A stretch of 64,000 bases of DNA. Origin: Whitmania pigra. Lineage: Eukaryota > Annelida > Clitellata > Hirudinida > Haemopidae. This document shows positions 17,905 to 26,959 of the stretch, piece after piece. Position 1 is the stretch's first letter; the number at the start of each line of letters is the position of its first letter. The notes under the pieces were generated by a model. It ran no database searches. It worked only from the letters and a program-made list of their open reading frames with translations, and was not told the origin of the DNA. The position numbers were made by a program, and so were the translations under genes. The stretch spans positions 62,001 through 126,000 of the forward strand of contig JAJTWR010000095.1 in assembly GCA_021613335.1 (NCBI GenBank). The letters are read 5' to 3'.

Positions 17905-20370
17905 ATGAATATAAAAAAACAATTTTTTACGCTAAGTTTTCTGCTGTCTGCGCTGGTTTCTTTTGCTCAAAATCAAAAGGGCAGCTTAAGCGGCATGGTA
18001 AAAACCAATGATAGCATTCCGGCCGCATTTATCACCGTTTGGTTGAAAAACACAAACTACGTAACGCAAACCGATCAAAAAGGGGGCTATCTGTTTAAGC
18101 GTCTTAATCCGGGTACGTATATTTTAAAAATTTCTGCCACAGGCATTGCTCCCAAAGAAACCGAAGTAAGCGTAATGGCCAACCGGCACACTATTTCAGA
18201 TTTAACCATCAATGAAAGTTTTGCAAGGCTTGAAGAAGTGATTGTTAATAGGTATCGCGATGTCAGCCATAAGGCTCCTAATCTTGGTAAATCGGGTATC
18301 CAAGCCAAAAACTTGCCCCAATCAGTACAAATAATCAATGCGCAGGTTATTCAGGATCAGCAAGCCAATTATTTAGGCGATGTAATTAAAAATGTAAACG
18401 GTGTTGCTATGGGGGCAAACCGCGGTTCGGTTAACGAAAATTTTTATGCAAGAGGATACAGTCTTGGCGGCAATAATGTATTAAAGAATGGCGCTCGTAC
18501 TTCAATTGGCGGCCGCCCGGAGGCAAGTACTTTAGAGTCGGTTGAAGTTTTAAAAGGAAGCGCGGCCCTGTTATATGGCGGGGTAACAGGCGGAGCGGTG
18601 GTAAACATGGTTACCAAAAAGCCAAAATTTAATTATGGCGGCGAGGTATTATTTCGAGCCGGAAGTTACGATCAGTACAAGCCTATTGTAGATATTTATG
18701 GCCCAATTACCAAAAATTTGGCGTTTCGTGTTATCGGCTCCGGCGAAAAAGCCAGAAGTTTTAGAAATCATGTCAACTCAAAAAGATTATATGTTAACCC
18801 TTCTTTGCTATATAAAATTAGCGATAAAACAGACATTTTATTGCAGGGGGATTATTTGAAGAGCAATTATACCCCAGATTTTGGAATAGGCTCTGTAAAC
18901 AACCAAATTGTTGATTTGGGAAGAGATAAATTTTTAAACGCTCCGTGGGCTTATAATAACACCAATACCGCTACCGCGCAAGTAAATTTAAATCACCAGT
19001 TTAACGATAACTGGAAACTAAACCTAATTGGCTCTTTCCAATCATATAACAGAAATTATTTTGGAGCCGAGCGTATCCGGGCCAATGAACAGGGTATTTC
19101 TTCAAGAAACTTAAGCCGAGTAAAAACTAAGGAATACACCGGCAACCAACAAATTAATTTAACCGGTAAGTTTAACACCGGTAAAATTAAGCACGTTATT
19201 TTAATAGGCGCTGATGCCGATCAGTCGCATATAACCAGCAATAGCTTTGCCTATGAAAAAAATGCGGATGGGACTTATAACACCTCTTTTGACTACGGAA
19301 AAGTGAATGTTTTTGAACCCTCAACCTATTACGGTTCCGGCATTATGCCTAATGCGTTTGCTTATCAAAAAATTTTAACGCCCGTTTACAGGTATGGCGC
19401 CTTTGTTCAAAATATGATTGAATTTATCCCCCAGTTTAAATTTTTAGCCGGTATACGATATACCAAACAAAAAAATGCGGCAGTTACTACTACCAATTTA
19501 GAAACCAATGTTGCCAACGCAACCGTTAACAAATTAAACGACGCATTTAGCCCTAAACTAGGCTTGGTATTTGAACCGCTGAAAACAACCTCAGTTTATG
19601 TAAGCTATGCCAACAACTTTATTGTTAACACAGGGCTTGATATTTATGGAGCAGCTCTAAAACCCTCAACGGTTAACCAATACGAGACCGGGGTAAAAAA
19701 CAATTTTTGGGGAGGAAAGTTAACCGCTAACGTAACGTATTACAAAATTATCAACAGTAATGTTGCCCAACAGGCCGAGTTTAAAAGCGACGGCACTCCA
19801 AATGCCGATTCTAATGTTAAACAACTAAACGGACAAACCGCCAGCGACGGATTGGAAATAGACCTGACAGGAACCCTTTTGCCAGGTTTAAATTTTATTG
19901 CGGGATACGCTTATAATTTCATGCGTTATACAAACACAGCGCCCGTTACAGAACATGTAATACAAGCGCCAACCCCAAAAAACCCAGACGAAACCAAAAC
20001 CGTTTCCACCGCAGGCATGATCGAAGGAGTGCGTTTAGTTGGAACCGTTAAAAATACCGCCAACGCCACTTTATTCTATACCTTGCAAAACGGTAAAGTT
20101 AAAGGATTAAAACTAGGCGCTTCGGCCTACTATACCGGCGTTAGAAACGGGGGATGGAATGACGCCAAAACTGCAACCAAATTACGCCTAATACCTTTAA
20201 ACCCCTTTACCACCATTGATTTATCTGCCGGTTATGCTTGGAAAAACCTTTCATTACTTGGCAAAATTTCAAACATTACCAATAATTTAAATTATCATGT
20301 GCATGAGAATTATAGCGTAAACCCAATACCTCCGCGTCAGTTCCAAGCCACCATAGGATATAAATTCTAA
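17905..20370 (+). CDS. TonB-dependent siderophore receptor (FhuA-like)
   Basis: 821 residues. A signal peptide (1-21) is followed by a carboxypeptidase-regulatory-like beta domain (about 25-105), typical of Bacteroidota SusC/FhuA-type receptors. The plug covers about 115-240 (LPQSVQIINAQVIQDQQ, EVLKGSAALLYGG, GGAVVNMVTKKP). A 22-strand barrel then runs to a C-terminal Phe (YKF). The order and motifs fit the siderophore-receptor subfamily that imports ferric chelates with TonB-ExbBD energy. It is transcribed alone and ends at a strong terminator. The PepSY reductase and ApbE at the left of the window may serve the same iron economy, but the link is only inferred. Confidence 0.92.
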   Translation: MNIKKQFFTLSFLLSALVSFAQNQKGSLSGMVKTNDSIPAAFITVWLKNTNYVTQTDQKGGYLFKRLNPGTYILKISATGIAPKETEVSVMANRHTISDLTINESFARLEEVIVNRYRDVSHKAPNLGKSGIQAKNLPQSVQIINAQVIQDQQANYLGDVIKNVNGVAMGANRGSVNENFYARGYSLGGNNVLKNGARTSIGGRPEASTLESVEVLKGSAALLYGGVTGGAVVNMVTKKPKFNYGGEVLFRAGSYDQYKPIVDIYGPITKNLAFRVIGSGEKARSFRNHVNSKRLYVNPSLLYKISDKTDILLQGDYLKSNYTPDFGIGSVNNQIVDLGRDKFLNAPWAYNNTNTATAQVNLNHQFNDNWKLNLIGSFQSYNRNYFGAERIRANEQGISSRNLSRVKTKEYTGNQQINLTGKFNTGKIKHVILIGADADQSHITSNSFAYEKNADGTYNTSFDYGKVNVFEPSTYYGSGIMPNAFAYQKILTPVYRYGAFVQNMIEFIPQFKFLAGIRYTKQKNAAVTTTNLETNVANATVNKLNDAFSPKLGLVFEPLKTTSVYVSYANNFIVNTGLDIYGAALKPSTVNQYETGVKNNFWGGKLTANVTYYKIINSNVAQQAEFKSDGTPNADSNVKQLNGQTASDGLEIDLTGTLLPGLNFIAGYAYNFMRYTNTAPVTEHVIQAPTPKNPDETKTVSTAGMIEGVRLVGTVKNTANATLFYTLQNGKVKGLKLGASAYYTGVRNGGWNDAKTATKLRLIPLNPFTTIDLSAGYAWKNLSLLGKISNITNNLNYHVHENYSVNPIPPRQFQATIGYKF

Positions 20371-20420
20371 AAAAATGAAGACGCTGTAAAAGGTTAGCAA
20401 GCATATTGTTTTGGCATAAA

Positions 20421-20451
20421 AAAGCCGGTTTCTCAAAAAGAAACCGGCTTA
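20421..20451. terminator. Bidirectional intrinsic terminator
   Basis: A perfect GC-rich stem (AAGCCGGTTTCT with AGAAACCGGCTT, 5-nt loop) followed by AATTTTTG, between the convergent TonB-receptor and aspS genes. It should terminate both. Confidence 0.9.
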
Positions 20452-20478
20452 ATTTTTGTCCCGACTAAAACTTAAATA

Positions 20479-22224
20479 TTAAATAACCGATTTGATTTTC
20501 AATTCTTCCAATTGTTGCTGATTTATAGCGCTTGGGCTGTCAATCATTACATCACGGCCTGAGTTATTTTTGGGAAATGCAATCACATCGCGAATGGTAT
20601 CTAAACCTGCAAAAATAGAACAAAGCCTGTCAAAACCAAAGGCAATACCTCCGTGTGGAGGGGCTCCAAATTCAAAAGCGTCCATTAAAAAGCCAAATTG
20701 TTTTTGAGCTTCTTCTTCCCTAAACCCCAAATGTTTAAACATCAAAGCCTGTAGTTCTCTATTGTGAATACGGATAGAACCGCCGCCAATCTCCATACCG
20801 TTAATAACCATGTCATACGCATTAGCTCTTACTTGGCCCGGAGCGGTATCTAATAAGGAAATATCTTCTGCTTTTGGCGAGGTAAAAGGGTGATGCATGG
20901 CATGGTAACAACCGGTTTCTTCGTTCCACTCTAAAAGCGGAAAATCTAAAACCCATAATGCCGAGAAAGTATCTTTATTCCGTAAGCCTAAACGAGAACC
21001 CATTTCTAAACGTAATTCGCTCATTTGCTTGCGTACTTTGTTTTTTTCCCCTGCTAAAATCAGCGCTAAATCGCCGGGTTGGGTTGTCATCGCTGCCGAC
21101 CATTTTTTAAGTTCGTCTTCATCGTAAAATTTATCTACTGACGATTTTAAAGAGCCGTCTTCATGATGGCGAAGGTATATCAAACCTGTAGCGCCGATTT
21201 GTGGGCGTTTGAGCCAATCGGTTAGCTCGTCTATTTGTTTGCGCGTATAATTTGCACAGCCTTTTGCATTAATGGCTATTACTGATTCGGCCTGGTCGAA
21301 CACGCTAAATCCCTTGCCTTTAACCGTCTCTCCCAGCTCAACAAAAAGCATCCCGAAACGGGTATCGGGCTTATCTGAGCCATACAAGCGCATGGCCTGA
21401 TGATATTGCATCCTGGGTACCGGAGGCAAATTAAATCCTTTTATTTCTTTAAAAAGATTTCTGATGAGTCCTTCAAAAGTATGCAAAATATCTTCTTGCT
21501 CAATAAAACTCATCTCGCAATCAATTTGGGTAAACTCCGGCTGTCTGTCTGCTCTTAAATCTTCATCTCTAAAGCATTTGGTAATTTGGAAATACCTGTC
21601 AAAACCGGAAACCATAAGCAATTGTTTAAACGTTTGCGGCGATTGCGGCAGGGCATAAAATTCGCCCGGATTCATCCTGCTGGGCACCAAAAAATCGCGA
21701 GCGCCTTCGGGGGTAGATTTAATTAATACCGGAGTTTCCACCTCAATAAAATCCAAACCGTCTAAATAACGGCGTACCGATTGAGCCATTTTATGTCGCA
21801 AAACCAAGTTGTTACGCACCGGGTTGCGGCGTAAATCCAAATAACGGTATTTCATCCGTAAATCATCGCCTCCATCGGTTTGGTCGCTAATAAGAAAAGG
21901 CGGCAGCTTTGCGGGGTTAAGAATTTCTAAAGCAGAAACCTTAATTTCGATATCGCCTGTGGCGATGTCTTTGTTTTTATTACTGCGTTCAACAACCCTT
22001 CCGGTAACTTTAATAACGTATTCGCGGCCTAATTCGCGAGCATTCTGACACAGCTGAGCATTATCATTCATATTAAACACCAGTTGCGTAATGCCGTAGC
22101 GATCGCGGATATCGATAAAGGTCATTCCGCCCAAATCCCGACTGTTTTGCATCCAACCGCATAAAGTTACAGTGTTGTTTAAATTAGATAGATTTAGCTC
22201 CCCGCAAGTTGTTGTTCTTAACAT
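20479..22224 (-). CDS. aspS: Aspartyl-tRNA synthetase
   Basis: 581 residues, full length. The N-terminal OB-fold anticodon-binding domain (about 1-105) has [19 protein letters not shown]. The class II catalytic core has motif 2 [18 protein letters not shown] near 216-233 and motif 3 [15 protein letters not shown] near 526-540. The bacterial-type insertion domain lies between. It charges tRNA(Asp); discriminating and non-discriminating forms cannot be told apart here. Confidence 0.96.
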   Translation of the reverse strand: MLRTTTCGELNLSNLNNTVTLCGWMQNSRDLGGMTFIDIRDRYGITQLVFNMNDNAQLCQNARELGREYVIKVTGRVVERSNKNKDIATGDIEIKVSALEILNPAKLPPFLISDQTDGGDDLRMKYRYLDLRRNPVRNNLVLRHKMAQSVRRYLDGLDFIEVETPVLIKSTPEGARDFLVPSRMNPGEFYALPQSPQTFKQLLMVSGFDRYFQITKCFRDEDLRADRQPEFTQIDCEMSFIEQEDILHTFEGLIRNLFKEIKGFNLPPVPRMQYHQAMRLYGSDKPDTRFGMLFVELGETVKGKGFSVFDQAESVIAINAKGCANYTRKQIDELTDWLKRPQIGATGLIYLRHHEDGSLKSSVDKFYDEDELKKWSAAMTTQPGDLALILAGEKNKVRKQMSELRLEMGSRLGLRNKDTFSALWVLDFPLLEWNEETGCYHAMHHPFTSPKAEDISLLDTAPGQVRANAYDMVINGMEIGGGSIRIHNRELQALMFKHLGFREEEAQKQFGFLMDAFEFGAPPHGGIAFGFDRLCSIFAGLDTIRDVIAFPKNNSGRDVMIDSPSAINQQQLEELKIKSVI

Positions 22225-22591
22225 CTTTTATTTAATAGTTCGCCCTAAAAATACAAATGATTTACAATTTACCTGTGACAATTTATAAAATATCAAGATG
22301 TTTTACCGCCGCTTTAGCCTTCGTTTTGTTCCGTTTTTGATGATTTTAAAATAAAACAACCTTCATCAAGCCCAAACCAATTTCATGTTTTTTTAAGCCC
22401 GATTATTTCCGTAAGTCTTCTTTAGCGCCAAAACGCATCTAAAACTACAGCCATAATTGATACAAAAACCATAAATTTCAGGTTGTTGTACGGGCCTTGG
22501 GTTGGTTATAACGATATTTGATATACCGCTAAATGTTGTCGTCTCGGGCGCTAAAGGTTTAATATCATTGGGAACATATCAATCTGTTTTG
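22225..22591. other. Intergenic region between divergent aspS and holB
   Basis: About 370 bp without a gene, AT-rich. It holds the promoters of aspS (left) and holB (right). Apart from the holB -7 element I see no clear motif. Confidence 0.45.
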
Positions 22592-22599
22592 TTAATTTG
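22592..22599 (+). promoter_or_regulatory. Near-consensus -7 element 5 nt before holB
   Basis: TTAATTTG, one base off TAnnTTTG, ends 5 nt before the ATG at 22605. This is another apparently leaderless arrangement. Confidence 0.4.
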
Positions 22600-22604
22600 C
22601 GCCG

Positions 22605-23753
22605 ATGCAGTTTAAGGAAATAACAGGACAACAAACAGTAAAAAAACAGTTGCTAAAAAGCGTTGCTGAAAGCAGGGTTAGCCATGCGCAACTGTTTTTA
22701 GCCCCGCAAGGGAGCGGCGCTTTACCCTTGGCTATTGCCTACGGGCAATACGTCAACTGTTATGATAAGCAGCCTAACGACAGTTGCGGAGTATGTTCAT
22801 CATGCCGTAAATACGAAAAACTTATCCATCCCGATTTGCATTTTTCTTATCCTTTTTTTTCGTCCGGCGCAGCCGATGTTTCCAAAAATTATATAAAGCA
22901 ATGGCGAAAAATGCTTCAGCAAGATATTTATTTCGATATAGACACATGGCGTTCTAACCTAGAGGCCGGCAATAAACAGCCAAACATAAACATGGCCGAG
23001 TGTCACGATATTATCAAAAAATTAAGCTATAAAGCATTTGAAGCCCAAACTAAGGCGCTGATTATGTGGCTGCCCGAGTTTTTAGATAAAGAGGGTAATG
23101 TGTTGCTCAAAATTGTTGAAGAACCCCCCGCAAACACTTTACTTATTTTTGTGGCGCAAAATCAGGAACAAATTATATCAACCCTGTTATCGAGAATGCA
23201 ACTCGTTAAAATTCCAAAACTGAGCGATGAAGAAATAAGCGATTACCTTATACGGAATTCTGACCTCAGCCCTCTTCAGGCTTCAGAATACGGTTTTTTA
23301 GCTGACGGAAACCTGATTACGGCCAAAGCGCTGCTAAACGACACAAAAAACAACAATGCGGATACTTTTGTGCAATGGCTTCGCAATAGTTATGGCAACA
23401 AGGTCCCGGCTATGATTGAGTTTGCCGAAGAAGCGGCAAAATGGGGACGAGAAAATCAAAAAAATTTCTTAAAATACGGCATCAACTTTTTAAGAGAATG
23501 TAGTTTGCTTATTTGCAATGCCCAACAGATGGTAAAACTTCCGCCGCAAACCTTAGAGATAGCCAAAAAATTAGCTGCAAATGTGCTGAACATGCCCATG
23601 ATAGAAGCTTTAACGGCCGAGCTGGAAAAAGCCCATTATCATATCGAACGTAACGCTAATCCAAAAATTCTATTTTTAGACGTATCTTTACAATTGATAA
23701 AAATTATTAAGTTTAAAATACTCCCCAGGGAGATTCAATATATCTACAGTTAA
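22605..23753 (+). CDS. holB: DNA polymerase III delta' subunit
   Basis: 382 residues. It is a clamp-loader subunit of the AAA+ fold. The zinc ribbon NCYDKQPNDSCGVCSSCRK (four Cys, about 51-69) and EEPPANTLLIFVAQNQEQII near 176 (the sensor region) are typical of delta'. The P-loop position reads APQGSGALPLA, so the Walker A Lys is absent, as expected for a subunit that does not hydrolyse ATP. It heads a plus-strand run holB-ricT-gldH, with only 2 nt to ricT. Confidence 0.9.
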   Translation: MQFKEITGQQTVKKQLLKSVAESRVSHAQLFLAPQGSGALPLAIAYGQYVNCYDKQPNDSCGVCSSCRKYEKLIHPDLHFSYPFFSSGAADVSKNYIKQWRKMLQQDIYFDIDTWRSNLEAGNKQPNINMAECHDIIKKLSYKAFEAQTKALIMWLPEFLDKEGNVLLKIVEEPPANTLLIFVAQNQEQIISTLLSRMQLVKIPKLSDEEISDYLIRNSDLSPLQASEYGFLADGNLITAKALLNDTKNNNADTFVQWLRNSYGNKVPAMIEFAEEAAKWGRENQKNFLKYGINFLRECSLLICNAQQMVKLPPQTLEIAKKLAANVLNMPMIEALTAELEKAHYHIERNANPKILFLDVSLQLIKIIKFKILPREIQYIYS

Positions 23754-23755
23754 TT

Positions 23756-25030
23756 ATGGGATGTGGAAGTTGCTCAGCAGGACGCGGTTGTACCCCCGTC
23801 GGATGCAAAAACAATGGCTTCTGTTTAACCAACGGATGTCAAAAAATGGATGTTCACGACTGGCTTTCCAATTTGGATATGCCGGCCAATTATAAACCTT
23901 TTCATGTTATCGAGGTAAAATTTAAAGGCTCCAGAAAAGAATTTTTTTTAAATAATGACAACCTCTATCTTGAAATAGGAGAACTGGTAGCTGTTGAGGG
24001 TAGTACAGGAGGGTATGACGTGGGCCATGTTTCTCTTACCGGCGAATTAGTCCGTATTCAGATGAAACGCCGCAAAACCAATATCGACCAAATTACGCGC
24101 AAATTATATCGAAAAGCAACTGATATGGACGTAGAAAAATGGAAATTAGCCAAAAATTTGGAGAGGGAAACCATGCATCGCGCCCGCACATTGGCATTGA
24201 ATTTAAACCTTTCGATGAAAATTAGCGATGTAGATTATCAAGGCGATAAAACAAAAGCCACCTTTTTTTATACAGCCGATGGACGGGTAGATTTCCGAGA
24301 GTTGATTAAAAAAATGGCTGAAACATTTCGTATTCGTATAGAAATGAGGCAAATTGGAATGCGACAAGAAGCAGGGCGCTTAGGAGGAATCGGCTCTTGT
24401 GGCCGAGAGTTATGCTGCTCTACTTGGCTAACCAACTTTAAAACCGTTTCTACGGCCGCCGCCCGATATCAAAACCTGTCATTAAACACCCTAAAGCTGG
24501 CAGGCCAATGCGGCAAATTAAAATGCTGTTTAAATTACGAATTGGATACTTATCTAGACGCTTTAAACGATATTCCAGAAAAAGTAGACGCCCTACAAAC
24601 CCAAACAGGTTTAGCCAATTATCAAAAAACAGATATTTTTAAAAAACTAATGTGGTTTAGTTATCCCGACCAAGAGGAGTGGATCCCGTTGAAAGTTAAT
24701 CGCGTAAAAGAAATTATGGCAATGAACAAAAAGGGCGAAAAGCCGTTTAGTTTGAAAGAAGAAGCCGTTGAAATTAAAATTACTTCTCCGGTTGAAAAAA
24801 TTAACGATTATGAAAATGTGGTTGGCCAAGATAGTTTAACCCGGTTAGACAATAAGAACAAACGACCCAAAAAAAACAATCATAAAGGTAAAAACAACAA
24901 ATCAAACACCCAATCAAAAGAGAATCAGCAACGGCAAACGCCGCCAAAAGCCGAAAACCACAAAACAAACTCAAAACAGGACAACTCTAACAACAAAAAT
25001 AAAAACCGCAACAAAGGCGGCGATTCATAA
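23756..25030 (+). CDS. ricT: PSP1 domain protein (RicT/YaaT-like)
   Basis: 424 residues. An unusually Cys-rich start (MGCGSCSAGRGCTPVGCKNN) precedes the PSP1 domain (about 50-290), with the conserved GIGSCGRELCCSTWL and GQCGKLKCCLNYEL blocks. In Bacillus the homologue forms an iron-sulfur complex with YlbF/YmcA and affects RNase Y and signalling. The C-terminal 80 residues are low-complexity and Lys/Asn/Gln-rich, probably disordered and RNA- or ribosome-associated. It lies between holB and gldH, a conserved Bacteroidota neighbourhood. Confidence 0.88.
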   Translation: MGCGSCSAGRGCTPVGCKNNGFCLTNGCQKMDVHDWLSNLDMPANYKPFHVIEVKFKGSRKEFFLNNDNLYLEIGELVAVEGSTGGYDVGHVSLTGELVRIQMKRRKTNIDQITRKLYRKATDMDVEKWKLAKNLERETMHRARTLALNLNLSMKISDVDYQGDKTKATFFYTADGRVDFRELIKKMAETFRIRIEMRQIGMRQEAGRLGGIGSCGRELCCSTWLTNFKTVSTAAARYQNLSLNTLKLAGQCGKLKCCLNYELDTYLDALNDIPEKVDALQTQTGLANYQKTDIFKKLMWFSYPDQEEWIPLKVNRVKEIMAMNKKGEKPFSLKEEAVEIKITSPVEKINDYENVVGQDSLTRLDNKNKRPKKNNHKGKNNKSNTQSKENQQRQTPPKAENHKTNSKQDNSNNKNKNRNKGGDS

Positions 25031-25042
25031 AAAAAAACGCTA

Positions 25043-25522
25043 ATGCAAAACCGAACGAAAAATTATTTGCTAAAAAACTTCTTGATTTTGCTGGCGGGAA
25101 CGCTGTTTGCATGCCAACATAATAATTTGGAAGACAGCAATATTTCCATCGATAATCATGCATGGAATTATCATCAAACGGCTTTTTCTGTTATCCAAGT
25201 AAAAGATGCCGACAAACGTTATAATATCTTTTTCAAACTAAGGCATACCGCTGATTATCGATATTCAAATTTGTATATCATCTTTAATTTAAAAGGAAAC
25301 GGCTTGAATATTAAAACCCGTTATCAGTTTAAACTGGCGCAAATCGATGGCCTTTGGCTGGGCAAAGGCTCCGGTAATTTATATGCTTATGAATTTCCTT
25401 TACGAAAAGATTTCAAGTTTCCAAAAGCCGGCAAGTATATTTTGGAGATAGAACAAAATATGAGAGACAATCCCTTAATGAACGTTAGCGACATAGGAAT
25501 TAGGGTTGCTTTAGCCCTTTAG
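25043..25522 (+). CDS. gldH: Gliding motility lipoprotein GldH
   Basis: 159 residues. The signal peptide ends with a lipobox LLAGTLFACQHN. The mature domain shows the GldH pattern: WNYHQTAFSVIQVKDADKRY, then FKLRHTADYRYSNLYIIFNL, and an end GIRVALAL. GldH is required for gliding in Flavobacterium johnsoniae, but homologues occur widely in non-gliding Bacteroidota, so motility cannot be claimed. It lies 12 nt after ricT. Confidence 0.88.
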   Translation: MQNRTKNYLLKNFLILLAGTLFACQHNNLEDSNISIDNHAWNYHQTAFSVIQVKDADKRYNIFFKLRHTADYRYSNLYIIFNLKGNGLNIKTRYQFKLAQIDGLWLGKGSGNLYAYEFPLRKDFKFPKAGKYILEIEQNMRDNPLMNVSDIGIRVALAL

Positions 25523-25571
25523 TTGCATCCAAAAAAAAATCGAATTTGTTTTTCCTGTTCTTGAAATTAGC

Positions 25572-26873
25572 TTAAAGTAAAGGCAATAATTGTTCTAAAG
25601 CCATACCCCTGCTGCCTTTTAATAATACCAAACTGTTTTTTATCGTATTTTTTGTAAGATAATTTTTGGCCTCGACCGGCGTTTCAAAAAACTTTCCGAC
25701 AGAATCGTCTTTAAAAGCATAGAAATATTTGCCGATAAGGATCAAATCGTCAAAATCTAAATATTTTACCTGATTGATAATTTTTTGATGTTGCCTCTTA
25801 CTTTCAGCCCCCAACTCAAACATATCGCCAATAATGGCTACTTTTGTTTTAGCGCTTAACGCGTTTAAGTTTTTTAGCGCTTCGGTCATGCTGCTGGGGT
25901 TGGCATTATAAAAATCGCAAATTACCTGATTGTTTGATGTTTGTGTTAATTGCGACCGGTTATTGCATGGCATATAATTGGCTAAACCTTGGTTAATTTC
26001 TTTTGCGGAAAGCCCAAAATAAGTTCCAACGGCTATTGCAGCCAAAATATTTTCAAAATTGTAGGTTCCTGTAATGTTGGTTTTGGTTTGGCCTGTTTTA
26101 TTTTCGTTAGCCCAAATTATGCTGATAAACGGGTCGCTTTGCAAAAGCTTTCCGCTTATAAAGTTATCAACGGCGGCTCCATAGTAAACAACCTTGTTTA
26201 GCCGAGCCTGGCCACACATTTCTACCAAAAAAGCATTATCCCGGTTTACAAAAGCTGTTCCATTGCTTTTTTTAAGGAAAGCATAAAGCTCGGCCTTGCC
26301 TTTTTTTACCCCCTCAAAACTGCCAAAACCTTCTAAGTGAGCCATTCCTACATTGGTAATTAAACCTTGGGTTGGCCGGGCTAATTGGCATAAAAATTCA
26401 ATCTCCTTTTGATGATTAGCGCCCATTTCTATAACCGCTATTTCTATATCGGAGCCGATAGCTAATAAAGAAAGCGGAACGCCGATATGATTATTCAGAT
26501 TCCCTTTGGTGGCAAAGGTTTTAAACTTTTGAGACAGAACCGCTTTAATAAGCTCTTTGGTGGTTGTTTTTCCGTTACTGCCGGTAAGCCCCACCACCGG
26601 AATACAAAGATGCTGACGATGATGTTCAGCTAAGTTTTGCAAACTTGTTAACGCATCCTTTACCAAAAGATATTTTTCGTTTTTTACTACCGACGGATTA
26701 TCAACAATGGCAAACTCTGCCCCTTGTTCAATTGCTTTTTCGGCAAACAGATTAGCGTCAAACTTTTCACCCTTTAACGCAAAAAATAAACACTCTTGAG
26801 TAATTGTTCTAGTATCGGTGCAAATATTTGGATGTTTTAAAAAAAGTTGATAAAGGGCTTCAATGCTGATCAT
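25572..26873 (-). CDS. murF: UDP-MurNAc-tripeptide--D-Ala-D-Ala ligase
   Basis: 433 residues. It adds the D-Ala-D-Ala dipeptide in peptidoglycan precursor synthesis. Motifs of Mur ligases are present: P-loop GLTGSNGKTTTKEL near 94-107, ATKGNLNNHIGVPLSLL near 119-135, EMGANHQKEI near 147-156, and the C-terminal LLKGSRGMALEQLL. It stands apart from the usual division cluster. It converges on gldH with 49 bp between. Confidence 0.95.
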   Translation of the reverse strand: MISIEALYQLFLKHPNICTDTRTITQECLFFALKGEKFDANLFAEKAIEQGAEFAIVDNPSVVKNEKYLLVKDALTSLQNLAEHHRQHLCIPVVGLTGSNGKTTTKELIKAVLSQKFKTFATKGNLNNHIGVPLSLLAIGSDIEIAVIEMGANHQKEIEFLCQLARPTQGLITNVGMAHLEGFGSFEGVKKGKAELYAFLKKSNGTAFVNRDNAFLVEMCGQARLNKVVYYGAAVDNFISGKLLQSDPFISIIWANENKTGQTKTNITGTYNFENILAAIAVGTYFGLSAKEINQGLANYMPCNNRSQLTQTSNNQVICDFYNANPSSMTEALKNLNALSAKTKVAIIGDMFELGAESKRQHQKIINQVKYLDFDDLILIGKYFYAFKDDSVGKFFETPVEAKNYLTKNTIKNSLVLLKGSRGMALEQLLPLL

Positions 26874-26959
26874 TGGTCTAAATTTTGTTTTGTAAAAATA
26901 CGAATGAACAATAAATTAGTATTCTTTTTATTAGTAATATTGAAAACAACAAATTAAAA